The notes: generated by a model not told the origin, from the letters alone. A stretch of DNA of 17,530 nt from Cellvibrionaceae bacterium (GCA_025800435.1 JAOXRV010000342.1:1-17530); one strand, 5' to 3'. Shown: positions 6,214-14,900, counted from the first letter of the stretch. Program-made: numbers and translations.

Positions 6214-6532
6214 CCAGCGCGCCTAAGTCTGCGGCCAGCTCGCTGGCAGATTGGTCCGCCACCGCTATATCCAAGCTGGCGATATGTTCTAAAAAGTCTT
6301 CGATGGGTAACTTCGCGAGTGTGGCCGCTTTGCTCAATGTCATTGTGCCCTCTTGGTAAAGTTTAAGGGCCAGGCTGATATGCACCCCGCACTTTAGCAG
6401 CTCTTCGTCAAAGGGCAGTGCCAGTGATATGGGCTTGCTGTGACTGGTCAGCAGTACAAATTCTCCCGCAGCCGCTGACTGGCTCAGCACACCAGGGTTC
6501 TCCCGCAGGGCTCGAACGCCAATTGTCTTCAT
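6206..6532 (-). CDS. Antitoxin: Phd-like N-terminus joined to UPF0175-like C-terminus
   Basis: This 108-residue protein is the probable antitoxin of the downstream PIN toxin. Residues 1 to about 45 (KTIGVRALRENPGVLSQ, then EFVLLTSHSKPISLALPFDE) look like a Phd/YefM-type DNA-binding domain. From about residue 50 (HISLALKLYQEGTMTLSKAA, then KLPIEDFLEHI) the sequence looks like the UPF0175 helix-turn-helix family, commonly paired with DUF3368 toxins. The start at 6532 is set by a near-perfect Shine-Dalgarno GGAGGTG (6538-6544 on the plus strand as CACCTCC), five bases upstream. A longer in-frame extension to 6643 lacks such a site and is Cys/Tyr-rich, so it was not used. Antitoxins of this kind usually repress their own promoter. 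Confidence 0.85.
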   Translation of the reverse strand: MKTIGVRALRENPGVLSQSAAAGEFVLLTSHSKPISLALPFDEELLKCGVHISLALKLYQEGTMTLSKAATLAKLPIEDFLEHIASLDIAVADQSASELAADLGALDE

Positions 6533-6557
6533 GGTTTCACCTCCATTGTCACAACAA

Positions 6558-6566
6558 ATGATAGCA
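6558..6566 (-). promoter_or_regulatory. Extended -10 promoter candidate for the toxin-antitoxin operon
   Basis: On the minus strand, TGC followed by TATCAT forms an extended -10 element 26 bases upstream of the antitoxin ATG. No good -35 box is seen at 17 bases. A short TTGT/ACAA inverted repeat between it and the Shine-Dalgarno sequence could be part of an autoregulatory site. Confidence 0.35.
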
Positions 6567-6593
6567 CAATAATATGGCCGATAAAGTGAACAG

Positions 6594-6613
6594 TTATTCA
6601 GGGGTACCCTAAG
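6594..6613 (+). repeat. Dispersed intergenic motif, copy A
   Basis: TTATTCAGGGGTACCCTAAG lies between the antitoxin promoter and the hydrolase gene. It shares the core TATTCAGnnnTAnCCTA with three other intergenic sites in the window. Confidence 0.6.
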
Positions 6614-6686
6614 GTGATACTCATCTCCCCGATTCCCGCTCACATAGGTTAAAGTAAGCCTTTTACAACAAGAGTTAGGCCTATCT

Positions 6687-7619
6687 GTGTTTAAGGAATG
6701 GTATCGAGAAGTGCCCGGCGAGCGCTATTATCGCTGCAGCTGGGCAGTAGAACAGCCCAGGGCGGTGGTGCAAATTACCCATGGTATGGGCGAGCATATC
6801 GGTCGTTATCAAGGCTTTGCCGAGTATCTCAATGGTTTGGGTTTTAGTGTTTACGGCTTGGACCTGCGTGGCCACGGCAACAGCTGTATAGCCTCCGATC
6901 TGGGTTATATGGGTGCCAAAGGTTGGGCTGGCTGCTTGAGCGATATGGCCGAGCTGGCCGAGACCATCGCTGCGGAAAACCCCGGCATTCCCCATATTCT
7001 TTTTGGCCACAGTATGGGCGCTATTTTTTGTCAGCAGTATATTACCGAACAGGCCGAGGGTTTGGCCGGGGTGATTTTATCCGGCTCGCCGGGTTTTGTG
7101 CCCAGTGGGCTGGCCGGTTTCGCTCGCTTGTTGTCCCGTTTTGAGGCCTGGCGCCAGGGCCCGGCTGCCCACAGTGGGCTGCTGCGCACCCTGGTGTTTG
7201 ATGCCAATAACAAGGCCTTTAAAACCGAGGCTGCCGCTAAAGCTGAAACTCAGCGAGGCTTCGAATGGTTGAGCCGCGACCCGGCTGCGGTACAAGCTTA
7301 TACGGATGATCCCTTGTGTGGTTTTGTGCTCAGTAACGGCAGTATGGCGGAGTTTTTTGCCGGTGCCCTCGCCGGTCAATCTTCGGCCGGGCTTAAGGCT
7401 ATTCCCGGTGATTTGCCGATGATGATTTTATCCGGCAGCGCCGATCCGGTGCACAACGATACCAATAATCTGCGGCGGATGCGCCTAGCCTATGAGGCAC
7501 TGGGCTTGGCGCCCCACTATAAGCTCTATTTGGGTGGCCGCCACGAAATACTTAATGAGACCAATGGGGAGCAGGTAAAAGCGGATATTGGCGCCTGGAT
7601 CAGCTCGATTTTACACTAG
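6687..7619 (+). CDS. Alpha/beta hydrolase, monoacylglycerol-lipase-like
   Basis: This 310-residue serine hydrolase of the Hydrolase_4 (monoacylglycerol lipase/lysophospholipase) type probably acts on acyl esters in the cytoplasm; no signal peptide is visible. The sequence shows the oxyanion-region HGMGEH motif (32-37) and YGLDLRGHGNS (56-66). It also has the nucleophile elbow GHSMG with Ser109, the acid Asp253 (SGSADPVHND) and the base His286 (GGRHEILNE), so the catalytic triad is complete. The start is a GTG at 6687; no upstream ATG exists in frame and the first internal ATG would delete the first strand. The ribosome-binding site is weak. The gene is divergent from the toxin-antitoxin operon. 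The substrate is not known. Confidence 0.87.
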   Translation: MFKEWYREVPGERYYRCSWAVEQPRAVVQITHGMGEHIGRYQGFAEYLNGLGFSVYGLDLRGHGNSCIASDLGYMGAKGWAGCLSDMAELAETIAAENPGIPHILFGHSMGAIFCQQYITEQAEGLAGVILSGSPGFVPSGLAGFARLLSRFEAWRQGPAAHSGLLRTLVFDANNKAFKTEAAAKAETQRGFEWLSRDPAAVQAYTDDPLCGFVLSNGSMAEFFAGALAGQSSAGLKAIPGDLPMMILSGSADPVHNDTNNLRRMRLAYEALGLAPHYKLYLGGRHEILNETNGEQVKADIGAWISSILH

Positions 7620-7717
7620 GGTGTAAGTACTCACATTCTTTTGGGGTTCTGTATTTTAAGGGCCCGTCGCTGGTTGCCCATAAATTTTTAGCCCGGCGCT
7701 GGAGTTTAGTGCAACTG

Positions 7718-7726
7718 TGGTAGAAT
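7718..7726 (+). promoter_or_regulatory. Extended -10 promoter for nadA
   Basis: TGG followed by TAGAAT makes an extended -10 element 30 bases upstream of the preferred nadA start. The -35 region is poor, as is common for extended -10 promoters. A similar GGTAGAATYG sequence precedes queE (1967-1976). Confidence 0.5.
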
Positions 7727-7756
7727 TGGCCCCCGTTTAGCCAGATGGAAACATGC

Positions 7757-8815
7757 ATGAGCATTGTTAGCGATAGGCATTCGAGTGATGTCTACGAACT
7801 TGTTAAAGACCATATTGCCAATCTCAGCCAGACACCTAAGTTCACCCCTGAACAACAACAGGCCTACAAAGACAAAATCAAAGCCCTGCTGGTAGAACAC
7901 AATGCGGTGTTGGTTGCGCACTATTACACTGACCCGGTGGTACAGGCGCTGGCCGAGGAAACCGGTGGCTGTGTCTCCGATTCACTGGAGATGGCGCGCT
8001 TTGGCCGCGACCATGACGCCGACACATTAATTGTGGCCGGGGTTAAGTTTATGGGCGAAACGGCAAAAATCCTAACCCCCGAAAAGCGGGTGTTAATGCC
8101 CACCCTGGAGGCGACCTGTTCACTCGATTTGGGTTGCCCCGCCGATGAGTTTGCCGAGTTTTGCGACCAGCACCCGGATCGCACCGTGGTGGTCTACGCC
8201 AATACCTCGGCCGCCGTTAAAGCACGGGCCGACTGGGTAGTTACCTCATCGATTGCGCTGGATGTGGTGGACTACCTCGACAGCCGTGGCGAAAAAATTA
8301 TCTGGGCCCCCGATAAGCACCTGGGTGGCTATGTGGCCGAGCAGACCGGCGCCGATATTATTCTTTGGGATAGCGCCTGTATTGTGCACGAAGAGTTTAA
8401 GGCCAAAGGGATCGAGGATTTAAAGGCGCTCTACCCGGATGCGGCGGTGTTGGTACACCCCGAATCGCCGAAGTCGGTGGTGGCTCTGGCCGATGTGGTG
8501 GGTTCTACTTCGCAGCTGATTAATGCCGCCAAAACCCTGCCCAACAAGCAGTGTATTGTGGCGACGGACCAGGGTATTTTTTATAAAATGCAGCAAATGG
8601 CGCCGGATAAAGAGCTGTATATTGCCCCCACCGCCGGCTCCGGCGCCACCTGTCGCAGCTGCGCCAACTGCCCCTGGATGGCGATGAATGAATTGGAGTC
8701 TCTGTCCAAAGTGTTCGAGCGCGACGATAACGAGATTTTTGTCGACCCCGAGCTTGGCAAACAAGCCATGAAGCCGCTGCAGCGGATGTTGGATTTTGCC
8801 AAGGTGGCAGGGTAA
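7757..8815 (+). CDS. nadA: NadA, quinolinate synthase
   Basis: NadA condenses iminoaspartate with dihydroxyacetone phosphate to quinolinate in de novo NAD synthesis, using a [4Fe-4S] cluster. With the start at 7757 the protein has 352 residues. The three expected cluster cysteines are visible at Cys121 (EATCSLDLGC), Cys208 (WDSACIVHEEF) and Cys305 (CRSCANCPWMAMN, with Cys299 and Cys302 also present). AHYYTDP and GVKFMGETAKIL are further family motifs. An in-frame ATG at 7745 would add four residues, but only 7757 has a ribosome-binding-like GGAAA (about five bases upstream). The gene is preceded by its own promoter; nadB and nadC are not in the window. Confidence 0.97.
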   Translation: MSIVSDRHSSDVYELVKDHIANLSQTPKFTPEQQQAYKDKIKALLVEHNAVLVAHYYTDPVVQALAEETGGCVSDSLEMARFGRDHDADTLIVAGVKFMGETAKILTPEKRVLMPTLEATCSLDLGCPADEFAEFCDQHPDRTVVVYANTSAAVKARADWVVTSSIALDVVDYLDSRGEKIIWAPDKHLGGYVAEQTGADIILWDSACIVHEEFKAKGIEDLKALYPDAAVLVHPESPKSVVALADVVGSTSQLINAAKTLPNKQCIVATDQGIFYKMQQMAPDKELYIAPTAGSGATCRSCANCPWMAMNELESLSKVFERDDNEIFVDPELGKQAMKPLQRMLDFAKVAG

Positions 8816-8888
8816 TTAGTTCAAGCGTGGTGGGGTGCCCGAGATGCTAAACCGTTTGCCATCAGGGAATAAATAAGTGGAGGCTTTT

Positions 8889-9068
8889 ATGGAACTTGGC
8901 TATGCCAGTGCCAGCTGGGTATCTTTTTTGTTTGCCGTGTTCTGTGCCTACTGGGCTATTGAAACCCGGCGCAATGCTTGGTTGTGGTTCTTTTGTGGCT
9001 TTTTTTTCTCGGTGTTGGCCGGTTTGGCCCTGCTATATAAGCATGGCAGAGATAAGCGGCAGAGTTAG
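8889..9068 (+). CDS. Small membrane protein, two predicted helices (59 aa)
   Basis: This short hypothetical protein was not recognised. It has two hydrophobic stretches, WVSFLFAVFCAYWAI (about 10-24) and NAWLWFFCGFFFSVLAGLAL (about 29-48). They are joined by a basic ETRR turn, and the tail is strongly charged (KHGRDKRQS). The positive charges of both the loop and the tail make topology hard to assign. The ATG at 8889 is supported by a clear Shine-Dalgarno GGAGG (8879-8883) five bases upstream; an in-frame GTG at 8877 would place the start before that site and is less likely. It follows nadA by 73 bases with no evident terminator. Confidence 0.7.
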   Translation: MELGYASASWVSFLFAVFCAYWAIETRRNAWLWFFCGFFFSVLAGLALLYKHGRDKRQS

Positions 9069-9116
9069 CTGGGCCGCTCTATAATCTGCCACAACTGCCC
9101 TAGTATGCTGAGCACC

Positions 9117-10343
9117 TTAGCCCTTTTTAGGGTGTAGCTGTACCACTAGCTCTTCATAGCCGTGCACAAAATTCGACTCCACCCGCTTGGGTGCTTGCAA
9201 TACTTCAATGCGCTCAAAGCGCTGTAAAATCTCCTCCCACAATATGCGCAGCTGCATCTCGGCCAGGCGGTTACCCATACAGCGGTGCACGCCAAAGCCA
9301 AACGACAGGTGCTGGCGCGGGTTTTTGCGGTCGATAATATATTGGTCGGGGTTTTCAATAACATCGCCGTCGCGGTTGCCGGAGATATACCACATTACGA
9401 CCTTATCGCCTTTTTTAATGGTTCGGCCGCCCAGCTCTACATCCTGGGTGGCCAAGCGGCGCATATGGGCCAAAGGCGTCTGCCAGCGAATGGTTTCCGA
9501 TACCATGCTGGGAATCAGCTCGGGCTTGGCCTGGAGTTTTTGCATCTGCTCGGGGAACTGGCTGAGGGCGTGAACGCTGGCGCTCATAGTGTTGCGGGTG
9601 GTGTCATTGCCGCCGACGATCAACAGCATAATATTGCCGATATATTCCTTCGGCCGCTCGATCATATCCTTGGTGTCTTCGCTCTGTTGCAGCAGCGAAA
9701 TTAAATTAAAGCTCGGCTCTTTATCGAGCTGCTCGTGCCACAGCTGGGCGAAGCGTTCAAACACCTTTTCAAATTCCGCCGCCCGGGCCTCGTGGCTGAT
9801 GCCGTTGCCACCGGTCATGCCCGGTGCGGCGGTGGCAATGTCCGACCAGTAGGTGAGCTTGTGACGCTCCTCCAGTGGAAACCCAAACAGGGTGGCCAAC
9901 ATCAGTGTGGTCAATTCTATCGAGACGTCTTTGACCCAATTAAAGGGCTTGTCGGTGGGTAAATTATCCAGCACGGTTTGGGTGCGCTGGCGAATCAGGC
10001 CCTCAAGTTCGGCCAGGTTTTTCGGTGCCACCACACTTTGCACCGCGGCCCGTTGCAGATCGTGTTTGGGTGGGTCCATGGCGATAAAGCTCGGCAGCTT
10101 TAGCTCAGATTCACCGATGATAATAAACGGCTCTGAGGAGAACAGCTGGTGGTTGCTGTCGACAAACATAATGTCTTTAAACTTGGTGATCGACCAAAAC
10201 GGGCCAAACTCGGAATCCGCTAAATAGTGCACGGGTTGTTCCGCCCGCACCCGGGCAAAGGCCTGCTGCCAACTGCCGTCTTGAAAGCGGCTGGCCTTGG
10301 AGAGATCGAGCTGGTCGATGGGGGTGTTTTCAATACTGTCCAT
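9117..10343 (-). CDS. Cytochrome P450, CYP153-like (alkane/fatty-acid terminal hydroxylase type)
   Basis: This 408-residue soluble class I bacterial P450 probably hydroxylates the end carbon of medium-chain alkanes or related chains. It shows DPPKHDLQRAAVQSVVAP, the I-helix LIVGGNDTTRN (near 240-250), the K-helix ExxR motif (ETIRW, near 280) and the heme-binding FGFGVHRCMGNRLAEMQL with axial Cys355. The GGNDTTRN and HLSFGFGVHRCMGNRLAE signatures are characteristic of CYP153, but the exact subfamily and substrate are inferred. The start at 10343 has GAGG six bases upstream, overlapping the ferredoxin stop; a longer frame to 10418 overlaps ferredoxin and is rejected. It lies eight bases after its ferredoxin. 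No ferredoxin reductase gene is adjacent. Confidence 0.9.
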   Translation of the reverse strand: MDSIENTPIDQLDLSKASRFQDGSWQQAFARVRAEQPVHYLADSEFGPFWSITKFKDIMFVDSNHQLFSSEPFIIIGESELKLPSFIAMDPPKHDLQRAAVQSVVAPKNLAELEGLIRQRTQTVLDNLPTDKPFNWVKDVSIELTTLMLATLFGFPLEERHKLTYWSDIATAAPGMTGGNGISHEARAAEFEKVFERFAQLWHEQLDKEPSFNLISLLQQSEDTKDMIERPKEYIGNIMLLIVGGNDTTRNTMSASVHALSQFPEQMQKLQAKPELIPSMVSETIRWQTPLAHMRRLATQDVELGGRTIKKGDKVVMWYISGNRDGDVIENPDQYIIDRKNPRQHLSFGFGVHRCMGNRLAEMQLRILWEEILQRFERIEVLQAPKRVESNFVHGYEELVVQLHPKKG

Positions 10344-10351
10344 GCTGTGCC

Positions 10352-10669
10352 TCACATTTGAAATTCGGGGATGCGCAGGGTTAAGCCGTCCATGGCATCG
10401 CTGATGGTCACTTGGCAACTCAGGCGTGAGCTGTCCAGTTTGTCCGGGCGGGAGTTAATCATGGTCTGCTCCATCTCGGCTTTGTCACCCAGGTTTTCTA
10501 GCCCTTGCTCTACAAATACATGGCAAGTGCCACAGGCACAAAGACCGCCGCAATCCGCATCGATACCGGGCACCATATTATCCAGCGCCAGTTGCATAAG
10601 ATTGTCGCCAGCCTGGGCTTCTAGGGCGTGTTCGCCCCCTTGGGGGTCAATAAAGTGGATGGTAGGCAT
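10352..10669 (-). CDS. [2Fe-2S] ferredoxin, adrenodoxin/putidaredoxin type
   Basis: This electron carrier of 105 residues probably feeds electrons to the P450 encoded just downstream. The cluster ligands are C-x5-C-x2-C plus a distal cysteine: Cys40, Cys46 and Cys49 (DCGGLCACGTC) and Cys85 (SRLSCQV), the adrenodoxin pattern. The start is chosen at 10669 because AGGAG lies five bases upstream; an ATG at 10672 and a GTG at 10675 are in frame but too close to that site. The gene is the first of a two-gene minus-strand operon, divergent from an AraC regulator. A matching NADH-dependent reductase must be encoded elsewhere. Confidence 0.93.
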   Translation of the reverse strand: MPTIHFIDPQGGEHALEAQAGDNLMQLALDNMVPGIDADCGGLCACGTCHVFVEQGLENLGDKAEMEQTMINSRPDKLDSSRLSCQVTISDAMDGLTLRIPEFQM

Positions 10670-10693
10670 CATCACTCCTAAATTATTGTTGTT

Positions 10694-10712
10694 GTATTCA
10701 GAAATACCCTAG
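10694..10712 (+). repeat. Dispersed intergenic motif, copy B
   Basis: GTATTCAGAAATACCCTAG lies in the ferredoxin leader, just downstream (minus strand) of the candidate -10 and upstream of the Shine-Dalgarno sequence, so it is probably transcribed with the ferredoxin-P450 mRNA. Confidence 0.55.
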
Positions 10713-10719
10713 ATTCTTA
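10713..10719 (-). promoter_or_regulatory. Candidate -10 of the ferredoxin-P450 promoter
   Basis: On the minus strand TAAGAAT resembles a -10 box. A -35 at the usual distance would fall at about 10736-10741, touching the proximal AraC-type repeat, the geometry expected of a class II activated promoter. The inference rests on spacing only. Confidence 0.35.
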
Positions 10720-10737
10720 GGCCAGTTGGGCTGTGGG

Positions 10738-10776
10738 TTTTAGCAGTTTACGCCAGCATTTTAGCAGTTTGCGCCA
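10738..10776. promoter_or_regulatory. Tandem 18-bp direct repeats on a 21-bp period, likely AraC-family operator
   Basis: TTTTAGCAGTTTACGCCA (10738-10755) and TTTTAGCAGTTTGCGCCA (10759-10776) differ at one position and are separated by three bases. The 21-bp period puts both on the same face of the helix, as is usual for AraC/XylS-family operators. They lie in the divergent space between the regulator and the ferredoxin-P450 operon. Confidence 0.75.
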
Positions 10777-10829
10777 TGCGCCCCGGGCCAGCTTGGGGGT
10801 AGACTGGGGCAGTTGGGGAGGTAAAAATA

Positions 10830-11825
10830 ATGAAACAAAAACCCTACTTACGTGCTAGTTTTCTTGAGGGCTATGGGGATCTGGTCTTGGGCCGGGGCGG
10901 CAAGCCCGCTGCCTTGATGGGGCAGGTGGGGTTGCCCACTGAGTTGGCCCAAAGCCAGCGCTACCTGATCTCGCTACAGCGCTTTAGCGATTTATTGGAG
11001 TTGAGCGCCGCCGAGCTGGAATTTCCGTGCCTGGGCTTGGCCCTGGCCCAGCGCCAGGATCACACCCTGTTCGGCCCCCTCAGTCAGTTGGTCAACGACT
11101 GCGATAACCTGGGCCAGGTATTTAGCGGGCTGATGCGCCTGATGCCGATCCAGGTGTCGGGCTTGGATTTTGATTTTCAGGTCGGCCAGGGCCGGGCCAA
11201 GTTGCAAGTCCGGCACAGCGATGTGGCGCTCGCCCCTCAATTACAGCAGTTTACCCTGGCCAAGTTTTACAAGCTGGCGCGCACCCTCAGCCAGGGTCAA
11301 TGCCCTTTGCGGGCCTGCCATTTTACCATGGCCGAACCCGCTGATACCGCCGCCCTAGGCGGCTTTTTTAACTGCCCCATGGGCTTTGGCCAAGACGAGC
11401 TGTCGCTGGTAATGGATGCCCAGCTGCTGGCCCAGCCGGTGGGTCGGGCCGACTCGCTGGTGGCGGTGCAAAGCCGCCAGTTTATGGAGGAGTGCAGCGA
11501 AGCGGAGTTTATGGCCCAGGTGGAAAATGTGATGGCCAATTATATTATTGCCGGCCAGTGCCGGCTCGCCGACGTGGCTGCCGCCATGGCCACCAGCGGG
11601 CGCAGTTTGCAGCGCCGCCTGGCTCACAACGGCAGCAGTTACCAGTATTTACTTAACGGGGTGCGGGCACGTTTGGCGAAGGAGTTTTTACAGCGCAGCT
11701 GCTATCGCTTAACCGATATCGCGCTGATGCTGGGGTATAAGCAGCTCAGCTCCTTTAGCCGCAGCTACCAGCGCTGGTATGGCGAGTGCCCCTCCCAGGT
11801 GGTTCGGGATCCCGGGGGCTTCTAG
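10830..11825 (+). CDS. AraC-family transcriptional regulator (arabinose-binding-like N-terminus)
   Basis: This is a 331-residue regulator. Residues 1 to about 190 resemble the Arabinose_bd (PF12625-like) sensor domain common in regulators of lipid, alkane and amino-acid use (RYLISLQRFSDLLELSA, then PCLGLALAQ). The C-terminus (about 230-325) is an AraC HTH_18 domain: RLADVAAAMATSGRSLQRRL, then RLTDIALMLGYKQLSSFSRSYQRWYGECPS. A strong Shine-Dalgarno GGAGG (10817-10821) sits eight bases before ATG. Its divergent placement and the tandem repeats in the shared region suggest that it activates the ferredoxin-P450 operon and perhaps controls itself. The inducer is probably an alkane or a chain-oxidation product, by inference. 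Confidence 0.9.
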   Translation: MKQKPYLRASFLEGYGDLVLGRGGKPAALMGQVGLPTELAQSQRYLISLQRFSDLLELSAAELEFPCLGLALAQRQDHTLFGPLSQLVNDCDNLGQVFSGLMRLMPIQVSGLDFDFQVGQGRAKLQVRHSDVALAPQLQQFTLAKFYKLARTLSQGQCPLRACHFTMAEPADTAALGGFFNCPMGFGQDELSLVMDAQLLAQPVGRADSLVAVQSRQFMEECSEAEFMAQVENVMANYIIAGQCRLADVAAAMATSGRSLQRRLAHNGSSYQYLLNGVRARLAKEFLQRSCYRLTDIALMLGYKQLSSFSRSYQRWYGECPSQVVRDPGGF

Positions 11826-11847
11826 GGTCCCGCTGCGCATCATCGAG

Positions 11848-11866
11848 TTATTCAGAGGTAGCCTAG
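11848..11866 (+). repeat. Dispersed intergenic motif, copy C
   Basis: TTATTCAGAGGTAGCCTAG lies between the AraC regulator stop and the dnaE start, immediately before the weak dnaE promoter candidate. Confidence 0.6.
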
Positions 11867-11895
11867 TTCCAATTCCCTTGGCCAGGCTCTAAAAT
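11867..11895 (+). promoter_or_regulatory. Weak promoter candidate for dnaE
   Basis: TTCCAA (11867-11872) and TAAAAT (11890-11895) are 17 bases apart, giving a plausible sigma70 pair ending about 39 bases before the dnaE ATG. It directly follows a copy of a dispersed intergenic motif (11848-11866). Confidence 0.35.
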
Positions 11896-11933
11896 AGCGC
11901 TCTTTTCCGCGATTTGGCCCTGGCAGTTTCCCT

Positions 11934-14900
11934 ATGACAGCACCCTTTGTTCACCTGCGTTTACACACCGAGTTTTCCCTGGTGGACAGCATTGTGCGGA
12001 TCAAACCCTTGGTGGCTAAGGTGGCTGAGCTGGGTATGCCGGCGGTGGCGGTCACCGATGCCTGTAACTTTTACGGCCTGATTAAATTTTATACCGCCTG
12101 CCAGGGCGCCGGGGTTAAGCCCATTGCCGGGGCAGATTTTTGGCTGGCGCCAGAGGACGGCGAAGGCAAACCCACCCTGCTAACCCTGTTGGCCATGGGC
12201 CCCAAGGGTTATCGCAATATCACCGAGCTGATCTCCCAGGCCTATCAACACGGCCAGGTGCACGGCATGCCCTATTTGCAGCGCCCGTGGTTGGCCCCCA
12301 AAAGTGACGATGTAATTGCCCTCTCCGGTGGCCGCTTAGGCGATGTGGGAATGGCTGTGCTGGGCGGGCGCCAGGAGCAGGCCGAGGCCTTGTTACAGGG
12401 CTGGATGCGGGATTTTCCAGATCGTTTTTACTTGGAGTTGCAGCGCACCGGGCGCGACAACGAAGAAGACTATTTGCATGCAGCGGTGGCCCTGGCGGCC
12501 AATTACGACTGCCCGGTAGTGGCCACCAATGATGTGCGCTTTTTAGCCGCCGATGAGTTTGAGGTGCACGAGGCCCGAGTCTGTATCGGTGAGGGCATGG
12601 CGCTGGATGACAAACGCCGCGAGCGCCGCTATTCGGACCAGCAGTATTTGCGCAGCGCCGAGGAAATGGCCGAGCTGTTTAGCGATATTCCAGAGGCGCT
12701 GCAAAACAGTGTCGAAATCGCCAAGCGCTGCAGTGTGGATATTGAGCTGGGCACTTACTACCTGCCCGATTATCCCATCCCCGATGATTTTGAGCAGGAC
12801 CCATTTTTTAGTGAGCATATCCCCTACGACACGCTAAAAGACTGGGCCGCCAAGGCCATGGCTGAGAAGTGGGGCGGGCGTGAAGGCGAGAGTGAGTACG
12901 CGGATATGCTGCGTACCAATATCTTTTTTGAAAAAATTTCCTACGAGGGTTTGTACCAGCGCCTGGCTATTATTCTGCCCGATAAAAATGCCGAAGATTA
13001 CCCAGCGCGTTTAAAAGAATACACCGACCGTTTGCAGTTTGAACTCGATATTATTATGCAAATGGGTTTTCCCGGTTACTTCCTGATCGTGATGGATTTT
13101 ATTCAGTGGGCTAAAGACCACGATATTCCAGTGGGGCCGGGACGGGGTTCCGGTGCCGGTTCGCTGGTGGCCTATGCGCAAAAAATTACCGATCTCGACC
13201 CGCTCGAATACGATTTACTGTTTGAGCGCTTTTTGAACCCCGAACGGGTATCCATGCCAGATTTCGATGTGGATTTCTGCATGGACAAGCGCGACCAGGT
13301 GATCGCCTACACCGCCGATACCTACGGCCGCGAGGCGGTCAGCCAGATTATTACCTTCGGTACCATGGCCGCCAAGGCGGTGGTGCGCGATGTGGCCCGG
13401 GCCCAGGGTAAATCCTATGGTCTGGCCGATAAATTATCTAAATTAATTCCCGCCGACCCGGGCATGACCCTGACCAAGGCCTATGACGGCGAGGAGCCGC
13501 TGCGGGATTTTCTGCGCGACGATGGCGATGCCCAAGAAATTTGGGATATGGCCAAGCAGCTCGAAGGGGTGGCGCGCAACGTCGGCAAACACGCCGGTGG
13601 GGTGGTGATAGCGCCCACCAAACTGACCGATTTTGCGCCCCTGTACTGCGACGAAAGCGGTGCGGGGCTGGTGACTCAGTACGATAAAAACGATGTTGAA
13701 TCCGCGGGTCTGGTGAAGTTTGACTTCCTCGGCCTGCGCACCTTGACGATTATCGACTGGGCCAAAAAAATGATCGACAAGCGGCTTGCGGCCAAGGGCG
13801 AGCCGGAGCTGAATATCGAAGCCATACCGCTGGATGACGAGGACACCTTTAAGCTGCTAAAACGGGCCGAAACCACCGCGGTTTTCCAGTTGGAATCGCG
13901 TGGCATGAAAGACCTGATTAAACGCCTGCAACCCGATAACCTCGAAGATATGATCGCCCTGGTGGCACTGTTCCGCCCCGGCCCGTTAGACTCGGGTATG
14001 GTGGACGATTTTGTTAACCGCAAGCACGGCCGCGCCGAGGTGGCCTACCCGGATGCCAAATACCAGCATGAAAAACTGGAGCCAATTTTAAAGCCCACCT
14101 ACGGCGTTATTGTCTACCAGGAGCAGGTGATGCAAATCGCCCAGGAGCTGGCCGGCTATACCCTCGGCGGCGCCGATATGCTGCGCCGGGCCATGGGTAA
14201 GAAAAAGCCCGAGGAAATGGCCAAGCAGCGCTCCGCCTTTGAGGCTGGCGCCATCGAGCAGGGTGTCGACGGCACCTTGGCGATGAAAATTTTTGACCTG
14301 GTGGAAAAGTTTGCCGGTTACGGCTTTAACAAATCCCACTCCGCCGCCTACGCGGTGGTGTCCTACCAGACTGCCTGGCTTAAGGCCCATTACCCCTCCC
14401 AGTTTATGGCCGCCACCATGTCCTCGGATATGGATAAAACTGACAAGGTGGTGACCTTTATCGAAGAGTGTCGGGAGATGGGCCTGACCTTGTTGCCGCC
14501 GGATGTTAACACCGGTGAGTTTCAGTTCTCGGTGGATGATGAGGATGCGGTGGTCTACGGCCTGGGCGCCATTAAAGGCCTGGGTGAAGGCCCGGTTGAG
14601 GCTATTTTAGAGGCCCGCAAAGACGGCCCCTTTGCCGACCTATTTGATTTTTGTGCGCGGGTGGATTCGCGCAAGGTGAATAAGCGCGCGCTGGAGGCGC
14701 TGGTGCACTGTGGTGCCCTCGACCGCATTGGCCCCGAGCTGGATATCGACCTGGCCCGGGCGATTTTATTGGCCGCCATTCCCGAGGCAGTGCAGGCGGC
14801 CGAGCAGGCCAATGCCAACGCCAATGCGGGCATGGTAGATTTATTTGGCGAGGTGGTACCCCAGGCATCGGCCGGTGATGTCTACGCTGAATTTGTGGAA

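Noticed and set aside
6533..6643. Longer start for the antitoxin
   Set aside because: The extra 37 residues cross the promoter-like region and a near-perfect Shine-Dalgarno sequence that clearly belongs to the ATG at 6532.
10344..10418. Longer start for the P450 gene
   Set aside because: The extension overlaps the ferredoxin coding region and lacks a ribosome-binding site, while 10343 has GAGG six bases upstream and gives the usual P450 N-terminus.
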